Assembly: GCA_001798565.1 (NCBI GenBank)
Contig: MGSR01000005.1
Location: forward strand, 1-8,792
Reading direction: 5' to 3'
DNA: 8,792 nt
Source: Deltaproteobacteria bacterium RIFCSPLOWO2_12_FULL_60_16
GTDB taxonomy: Bacteria > Desulfobacterota > Binatia > UBA9968
This document shows positions 1 through 5,468 of this stretch, in pieces (the first letter of the stretch is position 1; each line of letters starts with the position of its first letter). The notes beneath the pieces were generated by a model that worked only from the letters and a program-made list of their open reading frames with translations, was not told the DNA's origin and made no database searches. Both the position numbers and the translations under genes were made by a program.

Positions 1-649
1 AGACCGTCACCCGCCCATTCTGTTCCAGCCGGGCCGCCGCGATGCGCGGCTCGAGATATTGCGGATGGATCATCTTAGTCTCATAGACTTCGTCCACCAC
101 GAGGTCGGCTTCCGCCATGGCTTTGTCCGGATCCCCCATGTGAACAACGGTGTAGCTGCAAACATTTTTCACCTTCGCATCCGCGGGTAAATTCTTTGGC
201 AGCGGCATGTCGTCGTGCAAGGTCGGCGCGCTCGGCTTCATCGCCTCTTCCGGATCGAGAACCACCGGCAGCGGCTCGTAGACGACTTTGATTTTCTTGA
301 GCGCCTGCTTGACGATTGCAGGGCTGTCGGCCGCCACGGCGGCGACGGGATCGCCCATGTATCGAACCCTGTTCTTCGCCAGCATATAGCGATCGATGGT
401 GGTGCGGCCGTAGCGCACGTCCGGCGCGTCGGCGGCGGTCACGACTGCGCGCACGCCCGGAATCGATTTCGCCTCGCTGGTGTCGATGCTGACGATCTTG
501 GCGTGCGCATACTGGCTCCTGAGAATGCCGCCCGAGAGCGCGTCTTGCAGCATGAGGTCGACGCCGTAGATGCCCGCGCCGGTGACCCGCTCCACTCCAC
601 CCAATCTTGGAATGCTTGTGCCCAGCACGCTGTATTCAGCTTTCGCCAT
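1..649 (-). CDS. Molybdenum hydroxylase large (molybdopterin-binding) subunit, N-terminal part; runs off the left edge
   Basis: This is the N-terminal 216 residues of a Mo-cofactor-binding catalytic subunit of the xanthine dehydrogenase / aldehyde oxidase / CoxL superfamily; the full protein is usually 750-800 residues. The reading frame stays open to the window edge. Family hallmarks are the opening LGTSIPRLGGVERVTG (residues 9-24), GILRSQYAHAKIVSID (41-56), PGVRAVVTAAD (64-74), VRYMGDPVAAVAAD (95-108) and YLEPRIAA (198-205), the last matching the conserved region at the start of the Mo-binding domain. The start at 649 follows an AAGGAG Shine-Dalgarno 8 bp upstream, inside the end of the preceding 2Fe-2S gene. 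It is the last visible gene of the M-S-L operon and would form a heterotrimer with the two genes before it. The active-site loop that separates CO dehydrogenases from other hydroxylases is beyond the edge, so the substrate is unknown. Confidence 0.93.
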   Translation of the reverse strand, partial: MAKAEYSVLGTSIPRLGGVERVTGAGIYGVDLMLQDALSGGILRSQYAHAKIVSIDTSEAKSIPGVRAVVTAADAPDVRYGRTTIDRYMLAKNRVRYMGDPVAAVAADSPAIVKQALKKIKVVYEPLPVVLDPEEAMKPSAPTLHDDMPLPKNLPADAKVKNVCSYTVVHMGDPDKAMAEADLVVDEVYETKMIHPQYLEPRIAAARLEQNGRVTV

Positions 650-653
650 GACT

Positions 654-1154
654 TCAGCTCCTTGCTTTTGAGGTGAGCCCGGTCGGACCTTGCAGCTGCC
701 GGGCGGCGATCTGAATGGCATCGACTATTTTCGTGTAACCCGTGCAGCGGCAGATGTTGCCGGAGACCGCCTCTTCGATCTCCTCCGCAGTCGGATTCCT
801 GGTGCGGTCGAGCAGCGCTTTCACGGATATGATGAATCCCGGGGTGCAGTAGCCGCATTGAACCGCGCCGGTGTCGATGAACGCCTGCTGCACCGGGTGG
901 AGCCTGTCTCCTTCCGCGAGACCTTCCACGGTGACGACCTCGGCGCCGGCGGCGTCGGCTGCGAGCACCACGCAGGAATTCACCGGCTTGCCGTCGAACA
1001 GAATAGTGCAGGCGCCGCACTCGCCGGTGTTGCAGCAGATCTTGACGCCCTTGTAGCCGAGCGTGTCGCGGAGAAAATCGAGCAGCGAAAGAGCAGGTTC
1101 TATCTTGGCGCGATGGCGCGTTCCGTTCACCACCAGGCGAATATTCAAGCTCAT
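654..1154 (-). CDS. Molybdenum hydroxylase small subunit, two [2Fe-2S] clusters (left set)
   Basis: This 166-residue CoxS/XdhC-type iron-sulfur subunit passes electrons from the Mo site to FAD. The N-terminal plant-ferredoxin-like domain has cluster cysteines C41, C46, C49 and C61 (CNTGECGAC, then C in VNSC). The C-terminal helical domain has C100, C103, C135 and C137 (CGYCTPG and NICRCTGY). All eight ligands are present, plus an extra adjacent cysteine at C40. Length is normal for the family. The start at 1154 is set by a perfect AAGGAGGT Shine-Dalgarno at 1161-1168. The ATG overlaps the stop of the FAD-subunit gene by 4 bp (ATGA), so translation is probably coupled. The large subunit starts 4 bp after its stop. 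An in-frame upstream start at 1229 would add 25 atypical residues and is rejected. Confidence 0.96.
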   Translation of the reverse strand: MSLNIRLVVNGTRHRAKIEPALSLLDFLRDTLGYKGVKICCNTGECGACTILFDGKPVNSCVVLAADAAGAEVVTVEGLAEGDRLHPVQQAFIDTGAVQCGYCTPGFIISVKALLDRTRNPTAEEIEEAVSGNICRCTGYTKIVDAIQIAARQLQGPTGLTSKARS

Positions 1155-2023
1155 CCGTCGACCTCCTTGCCGGTGACCGCCTTCCAGCTCTGTTCCAGGC
1201 CGCGCCGGGTGAGCGTTTCGACGATCCACCTGCGGTATTCGGCGCTGCTGCGCTGATCGCTGATCGGGCTCGACTCGGAGGCCGCGATCCGCGCCGCCTC
1301 TTCGACCAGGGCGCGCGCCATGGTCTTGCCTCGCAATGCCTTTTCGGCGCGCTTCGCCCGGATCGGGGTCGGCGCTACGGCGCCCAATCCTATGCGCACA
1401 TCCCGGGCTTTTTTGCCGCCGCCGTCAGGCGTCACGAGCACCGCCACGCCCACCATCGCGATGTCCATGGCTCCCCTCACCGCGTGCTTGAGATAGGTGC
1501 CGCGGCTTTCCTTGGACGGCAGCGGCACCTCGATCTCTCTGAGCAACCCTTTCGCGCCCAGCAGGGTCTTGCCCGGACCAAGGAACAACTCGGTGAACGG
1601 CAGCTTCTTTTCTCCTTTGGAAAATCTCGCAATGGCGCTCGCCTCCAGGACAAGCAGCGGCGCCAGCGTCTCTCCGGACGGCGAGGCCCTGCAGACGTTG
1701 CCCCCGATGGTCGCGGTATTGCGGATCTGGAGCGAGGCGAACTGATGCGCGGATTCCCAAAGCAGCGGCAGTTTCTGCCGCACGAGCGGGCTGGTCTCGA
1801 TCTCGCGAATCGGCGTGAGCGCGCCGATGCGCAAGGAGCCCTTCTCCTCTCGGATATAGCTCATGCCGGGAATGCGCTTGATGTTGACCAGGCACAGAGG
1901 CTCCTCCTTGAACTTCATGTCCACGAGCACGTCCGTGCCGCCGGCTATGACTTTGGCCTTCTCGCCGTAGCGCGCCAGCAGCGAAACCGCCTCCCGGAGA
2001 GTCTTTGGCTCGAAATAGTCCAT
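1151..2023 (-). CDS. Molybdenum hydroxylase medium (FAD-binding) subunit (left set)
   Basis: This 290-residue CoxM/XdhB-type flavoprotein subunit takes electrons from the 2Fe-2S subunit and passes them to the final acceptor. The two FAD-contact motifs are visible: AGGTD (residues 27-31) and TIGGNVCRASPSGET (105-119), preceded by the conserved SLQIRNTA stretch. The C-terminal CO-dehydrogenase flavoprotein domain includes AMDIAMVGVAV (185-195) and IGLGAVAPTPIRA (211-223). ATG at 2023 is chosen because it gives the typical start MDYFEPKTL and has AGGGG at 2032-2036, 8 bp upstream. An in-frame GTG at 2029 lies only 2 bp from that site and is less likely. It begins 15 bp after the ThDP-enzyme gene ends and overlaps the next gene by 4 bp. 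The gene order M-S-L is the same as in cox operons, but order alone does not indicate CO oxidation. Confidence 0.95.
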   Translation of the reverse strand: MDYFEPKTLREAVSLLARYGEKAKVIAGGTDVLVDMKFKEEPLCLVNIKRIPGMSYIREEKGSLRIGALTPIREIETSPLVRQKLPLLWESAHQFASLQIRNTATIGGNVCRASPSGETLAPLLVLEASAIARFSKGEKKLPFTELFLGPGKTLLGAKGLLREIEVPLPSKESRGTYLKHAVRGAMDIAMVGVAVLVTPDGGGKKARDVRIGLGAVAPTPIRAKRAEKALRGKTMARALVEEAARIAASESSPISDQRSSAEYRRWIVETLTRRGLEQSWKAVTGKEVDG

Positions 2024-2038
2024 CTTCACCGCCCCTGA

Positions 2039-3691
2039 TTAAAGGCCCTGAGGGCCGATGGGAATCTCTAGCACGCCCGGCTTGCCGCTTTCAAGGATCT
2101 TGCCCAGGGCCGGCCCGGCCTCCTCCGGCCTGCCGGCGCGAAGGCCCAGAGCGCCCATCACCCGAGCCAGCTCATCAAACGCCGGCGTCGGGTAATCCGA
2201 TCCCACGACCCGCCCGCCGAACTCCCGCTTCTGCAGCTCGCGGATCGACCCGTAACCATTGTCGTTGAATACCACTACGGCCACCGGGATCTTCTCGCGC
2301 ACGGCCGTCAAGAGATCCTGGATCACCGTGAGGAAATCGCCGTCTCCCAGCATGCACACTACCTGACGCGACGGCTGTCCCAGCTTCGCGCCGAGCGCGG
2401 CGGGAAAGGCCCAGCCGAGCGCTCCCAGGCCGAGCGACTTGAGATAGCTCCCGGGCATGAAGGCAGGCACCCTGCCCGCGAAGCGGGCGTACAGGCCCGC
2501 GCCGACGGTGACGATGGCATCGCGCTTGAGCACGGCGGCAATCTCCTTCACCCACAGCTGGGGCCTTCCCGGCACGTTGGAATTCGCGGAAGGATCGAAG
2601 AAGGCCTTGAGATCGGCCTCTCGCCCCTTGATCAACTCGGCCACCCGCGGATCGGACTCCAACGATCCTTTCCTGGTCTTGCCGTGCTTTCCCGCCTCCC
2701 CGAGCGCCGCGTCAAAGAAGAGCTTGGCATCAGCAACCATAGAAAGGGCCTCTTCGTACTGTCGTCCCAACTCCTTGGGATCGATGTCCACATGGACGAT
2801 CTTTGCGCCCGCCGAGACCAGGCTCCAGTCGCGAGTCGCCACGTCCGAAAAGCGGCAACCTACGGCGAGCAGCACATCCGCCTGCTTCAGCTGCTCGCTG
2901 CCGAACGGCGTTCCGTACTGGCCCACCGGCCCCGCGCAAAGCGGGTGATCCTCGGGGATCGCTCCCCGGCCGCTGCTGCTGGTGGCCACCGGCACGGCGA
3001 CCGCTTCGGCAAAGGCGAGCAGCGCCGCGCTGGCGCCCGATCGATGGACGCCGCCGCCGGCAAGGATCAGCGGCCGTTTGGCTGAGAGCAGCATATCGAG
3101 CGCCCTGGAGACGAGCGCCGGATTGGGCCCGACCCGCGCCGCCTCCCGGATGGCCGTAAAGCTGAGAGGCGAGCCGCTCTCCACGCTGGACTCGACCCTG
3201 GCGATGTCTTTGGGCAGCTCGATATGGACCGGCCCGGGCCTGCCGCCCAGCGCCAGGGTAAGCGCGGTGCGCGTGACGCGCGCGGCGCTGTCCGCCGAGG
3301 TGATTCTCACCCCCCACTTGGTGATGGGACGCAGGATGCCGAGCTGATCGATCTCGTGCCAGGCGTCGCGGCCGATTTTCTTTCCTTCGCGCACGCCGGT
3401 GAGCGCGATAATGGGAGACGAATCCCGGTAGGCCGCCGCCAGGCCGATCACCAGGTTGCAAACCCCCGGACCCATGTGGCCCAGCACCACGCCCGGATCG
3501 CCCGTGACCCGGGTGTAACCGTCGGCCATGCCGGTGCCGACCTGCTCGTGGAGCACGGGCATGTAAGTGATGCCCGGAGTCCGACCGATGGCGTCGATCA
3601 GCGCCAAAACCGAATCGCCGCTGATGCCGAAGACATACTTTACCCCGGCATCCGCCAGCACCTGCACTACTAGATCAGCCGCAGTTTTCAT
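2039..3691 (-). CDS. Thiamine-diphosphate-dependent enzyme, acetolactate synthase (IlvB)-like
   Basis: This 550-residue three-domain ThDP enzyme is of normal family length. The N-terminal pyrimidine-binding domain (about 1-165) has FGISGDS (21-27), the cofactor-activating glutamate E49 in HEQVGTGMADGY, and GRPGPVHIELPKD (150-162). A central Rossmann-like domain (about 190-330) contains ILAGGGV. The C-terminal pyrophosphate domain (about 375-545) carries the Mg/ThDP motif from GDGDF (449-453) to FNDNGYGS (475-482). Known relatives include acetolactate synthase, benzoylformate decarboxylase, oxalyl-CoA decarboxylase, sulfoacetaldehyde acetyltransferase and glyoxylate carboligase; the true reaction cannot be read here. 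A role in branched-chain amino acid synthesis is unlikely, because no ilvN/ilvH or ilvC gene is adjacent and it sits between a binding protein and a Mo hydroxylase. The start at 3691 has a strong GGAGGG site; a GTG at 3721 overlaps the upstream stop but lacks family similarity. Confidence 0.93.
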   Translation of the reverse strand: MKTAADLVVQVLADAGVKYVFGISGDSVLALIDAIGRTPGITYMPVLHEQVGTGMADGYTRVTGDPGVVLGHMGPGVCNLVIGLAAAYRDSSPIIALTGVREGKKIGRDAWHEIDQLGILRPITKWGVRITSADSAARVTRTALTLALGGRPGPVHIELPKDIARVESSVESGSPLSFTAIREAARVGPNPALVSRALDMLLSAKRPLILAGGGVHRSGASAALLAFAEAVAVPVATSSSGRGAIPEDHPLCAGPVGQYGTPFGSEQLKQADVLLAVGCRFSDVATRDWSLVSAGAKIVHVDIDPKELGRQYEEALSMVADAKLFFDAALGEAGKHGKTRKGSLESDPRVAELIKGREADLKAFFDPSANSNVPGRPQLWVKEIAAVLKRDAIVTVGAGLYARFAGRVPAFMPGSYLKSLGLGALGWAFPAALGAKLGQPSRQVVCMLGDGDFLTVIQDLLTAVREKIPVAVVVFNDNGYGSIRELQKREFGGRVVGSDYPTPAFDELARVMGALGLRAGRPEEAGPALGKILESGKPGVLEIPIGPQGL

Positions 3692-3695
3692 GTAA

Positions 3696-3701
3696 CCCTC
3701 C
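3696..3701 (-). promoter_or_regulatory. Shine-Dalgarno site that sets the ThDP-enzyme start
   Basis: GGAGGG lies 4 bp before the ATG at 3691. It supports that start over the in-frame GTG at 3721, which would otherwise overlap the stop of the binding-protein gene. Confidence 0.75.
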
Positions 3702-3717
3702 GCTCTTACCCCGGCCG

Positions 3718-4728
3718 TCACCGGCCATAGATCTTTTTAAAGAATCCTTCCGCCTCGAGCTCCCGGACAACGCTGTCATCGATGAATTGCTCGGGCCGTG
3801 CCTTGGCGACTTCAGGGCGGGTGCGCGCGAGCTCCTCCAGGACAACTTTGAATCCCTCGGGATCGGGATAGGGAATCCGTTCCAGCGTGTCGATCGCGTA
3901 TTGCCAGGTCGCCTCGAGCACCTCGGGGTCCTCGGAGCGCACGTAGCGGCTGATCGCCCTCTTGCCCGCTTCTTTGTCGCGGGAGAGCATGGCGATGCCT
4001 TCGCTGTAGCCGCGGAGAAAATTCTTCACCGTTTCCCGCCGGCTCGCCAGCAGGCTCTTGCGCACGACAATGCCGACATGGGGAAAACGGAAGCCGATGC
4101 TCTTCGGGGCGACCAGGATCTTCGCCCCTGCTTTCTGCATCCGGACAAGCGCGGGAGGCACGGCTGTGGCGGCGAAGATCCGCTTATTTTCCAGCCCCGC
4201 CGCCAGCTCGGGCTGCCCGCCCATCTGCAGAATCGGAACATCCTTCTGGGGCTCGAGCCCCGCCCTGCGCAGGAGGTAGCGCATGGTAAAATCGGTCGAC
4301 GCGCCGAAACGGGTTACTCCCACCGGGCGTCCCTTGAGATCCTGAATGGAATGAATCTCCGGACGGACCGCCAGATAGAAGGCCGGAATGTTCACCATCC
4401 CGGCCACCGTGACCAGATCCGCTCCGCCCAGCACGACGTTGACGACGCCGCTAGGGGCCGCAATCGCGATCTGGATATCTCCAGCCAGCAGCGTCTGGAT
4501 CACCTGCGCCGCGCCGGCGATATAGATAAGGTGCGTCTCCAGTCCATGCTTGCGCAGAAGCCCGCCCTCCTGCGCGGCCCACACGGCTGCCTGCGTGCCG
4601 CTGATCGCTACGTAGGCGACATGCAGCCGCACCGTCGAAGGCTGCGCCCGAAGAGTCAACGGCGCGAAGAGCAGAGAAAGAAAGCCCAAAAAAAGAGCCA
4701 GGCGGAGTTTAGTTTTACCTGCCATCAT
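3718..4728 (-). CDS. Secreted substrate-binding protein, SsuA/TauA/NMT1-THI5-like (ABC-type)
   Basis: This 336-residue periplasmic solute-binding protein belongs to the SsuA/NMT1 fold, whose members bind sulfonates, nitrate, thiamine precursors or aromatic acids. Residues 1-28 form a signal peptide: basic MMAGKTKLR, then a hydrophobic core ALFLGFLSLLF, then LRA before the probable cleavage. Family features are VAYVAISGTQAAVWAAQEGG (38-57), GLETHLIYIAGAAQVIQTLLAGDIQIA in the 60-90 region, LKGRPVGVTRFGASTDF (131-147) and a helical C-terminal lobe. The start at 4728 has GAGGG 5 bp upstream; a second ATG at 4725 is equally possible. The longer open frame to 4953 is not coding, since it would put 75 unrelated residues before the signal peptide. 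No permease or ATPase gene is in view, so it is an orphan here. It is the first gene of the operon, directly behind a sigma-54 promoter; the ligand is unknown. Confidence 0.92.
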   Translation of the reverse strand: MMAGKTKLRLALFLGFLSLLFAPLTLRAQPSTVRLHVAYVAISGTQAAVWAAQEGGLLRKHGLETHLIYIAGAAQVIQTLLAGDIQIAIAAPSGVVNVVLGGADLVTVAGMVNIPAFYLAVRPEIHSIQDLKGRPVGVTRFGASTDFTMRYLLRRAGLEPQKDVPILQMGGQPELAAGLENKRIFAATAVPPALVRMQKAGAKILVAPKSIGFRFPHVGIVVRKSLLASRRETVKNFLRGYSEGIAMLSRDKEAGKRAISRYVRSEDPEVLEATWQYAIDTLERIPYPDPEGFKVVLEELARTRPEVAKARPEQFIDDSVVRELEAEGFFKKIYGR

Positions 4729-4757
4729 CCGTACCCTCACAAATACGCCTCGGTAAC

Positions 4758-4773
4758 CGCAATTTATGTGCCA
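4758..4773 (-). promoter_or_regulatory. Sigma-54 (RpoN) -24/-12 promoter for the left operon
   Basis: Read on the minus strand, the site is TGGCACATAAATTGC (4773 to 4759). It matches the sigma-54 consensus TGGCACR-N4-TTGCW at every fixed position except the final W (G here). The GG and GC elements have exactly the required 10-bp separation. Transcription would start near 4747, leaving a leader of about 19 nt that just includes the GAGGG Shine-Dalgarno (4734-4738) and the ATG at 4728. Position, strand and leader length all fit. The activating enhancer-binding protein is not in the window. Confidence 0.8.
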
Positions 4774-4819
4774 GGGAGCAAAGAACATCTCTCCACTGCG
4801 CCGACCCTCTCCTCTTATC

Positions 4820-4860
4820 CCAAATGTAATAAAAAAGCCAAAATAATTTCTTACTCTTAG
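4820..4860. other. A/T-rich tract in the divergent control region
   Basis: About 40 bp are strongly A/T-rich, with an AAAAAA run, in an otherwise GC-rich window. The tract lies about 75-110 bp upstream of the predicted sigma-54 start. That is where bent DNA or an IHF site commonly helps an enhancer-bound activator reach the promoter. No good IHF consensus was found, so intrinsic bending is only an inference. Confidence 0.4.
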
Positions 4861-4881
4861 GAAATCGCCGCGGCGACGACG

Positions 4882-4910
4882 TTGACACTCCACGACACAA
4901 AAGATATGCT
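4882..4910 (+). promoter_or_regulatory. Sigma-70-type promoter for the right operon
   Basis: A perfect -35 hexamer TTGACA (4882-4887) is followed by a 17-bp spacer and TATGCT (4905-4910), which matches the -10 consensus at 4 of 6 positions including the key TA and final T. Transcription would start near 4917, giving a leader of about 28 nt to the GTG at 4945. A GACAC motif occurs at 4884-4888, again at 4894-4898 (one helical turn later), and inverted as GTGTC at 4935-4939. This makes a regulator site over the promoter plausible. Confidence 0.6.
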
Positions 4911-4944
4911 CCGATTCACCTGAGTTCATGGGTTGTGTCCTTCC

Positions 4945-5415
4945 GTGAAGCAAAGCATCTGCGTTAAAATCAACGGCCGCGTCTACGAGGACGAGGTCGA
5001 GCCGCGCCAGCTCCTCTCCTTTTTTCTACGCGAGACCATCGGCCTTACAGGAACCCATGTCGGATGCGTCATCGGAGAATGCGGCGCCTGCAGCGTTCTC
5101 CTCGACGGCAGGCTCGTGAAATCCTGCCTCCTCTTCGCGGTCCAGGCCGACAAGAGAGAGATCGTGACTATCGAGGGGCTGGCGGACGACGGCAGGCTCC
5201 ATCCTATTCAGGAGGCCTTTGTGCAACGCTACGGGCTGCAGTGCGGCTACTGCACGCCGGGCATGGTGCTGGCGGCCCACTATCTCCTCGGCAGGAATCC
5301 CGATCCGACTGAAGAGGAGATCCGCAAGGCGCTGGCCGGCAATCTCTGCATGTGCACCGGCTACATGCAGATCGTCGACGCGGTGAAGGAAGCGGCAAAG
5401 AAAGTTAATCGTTAA
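4945..5415 (+). CDS. Molybdenum hydroxylase small subunit, two [2Fe-2S] clusters (right set)
   Basis: This 156-residue iron-sulfur subunit is homologous to the one at 654-1154 but clearly divergent. The ferredoxin-like domain has ligands C41, C46, C49 and C61 (CVIGECGAC, then KSC). The C-terminal domain has C100, C103, C135 and C137 (CGYCTPGM and NLCMCTGYMQIVDAV), so all eight are intact. The GTG at 4945 is chosen because it gives MKQSICVKINGRVYE, the usual family N-terminus. An in-frame TTG at 4933 would add four residues. Neither start has a good Shine-Dalgarno, unlike the genes of the left operon. A six-codon ATG frame (4928-4948) ends in TGA overlapping the GTG, which may matter for initiation. 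It is the first gene of the right operon. The last codons fall in an A/T-rich repeat that continues into the following gap. Confidence 0.94.
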   Translation: MKQSICVKINGRVYEDEVEPRQLLSFFLRETIGLTGTHVGCVIGECGACSVLLDGRLVKSCLLFAVQADKREIVTIEGLADDGRLHPIQEAFVQRYGLQCGYCTPGMVLAAHYLLGRNPDPTEEEIRKALAGNLCMCTGYMQIVDAVKEAAKKVNR

Positions 5416-5461
5416 TCGTATATTCGTTATTCGAGTAACCAGTAGACGAATAACCAATAAC
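5404..5461 (+). repeat. A/T-rich heptamer repeats, direct then inverted, with an 8-bp hairpin
   Basis: GTTAATC occurs twice in tandem (5404-5417), followed by GTATATTC and GTTATTC (5418-5432), then the inverted forms GAATAAC and CAATAAC (5448-5461). The core is a perfect 8-bp inverted repeat, GTTATTCG (5426-5433) with CGAATAAC (5447-5454), around a 13-nt loop. The tract fills the 53-bp gap between the 2Fe-2S and Mo subunits and runs into the last codons (VNR) of the former. There is no T-run to make it a terminator. It could be an mRNA-processing or stability element, or a small inserted repeat. Confidence 0.6.
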
Positions 5462-5468
5462 TAACGAG

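Noticed and set aside
2039..3691. Calling the ThDP enzyme biosynthetic acetolactate synthase (ilvB)
   Set aside because: The fold and motifs fit, but there is no regulatory subunit or ilvC nearby and the neighbours are catabolic in type. Several other reactions share these motifs, so no gene symbol is given.
3787..4860. Plus-strand open frame (357 codons) opposite the substrate-binding protein
   Set aside because: No recognisable domain, and it runs across the divergent promoter region. The opposite strand has a signal peptide and a clear family match.
4801..4860. Sigma-70 promoter for the left operon in the A/T-rich tract
   Set aside because: Candidates on the minus strand (TTGGCT with GATAAG, or TATTAC) match the consensus poorly, while the sigma-54 site closer to the gene is far better.
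4729..4953. N-terminal extension of the substrate-binding protein up to 4953
   Set aside because: The added 75 residues precede a clear signal peptide and cover the sigma-54 promoter and the A/T-rich control region. The ATG at 4728 has a good Shine-Dalgarno.
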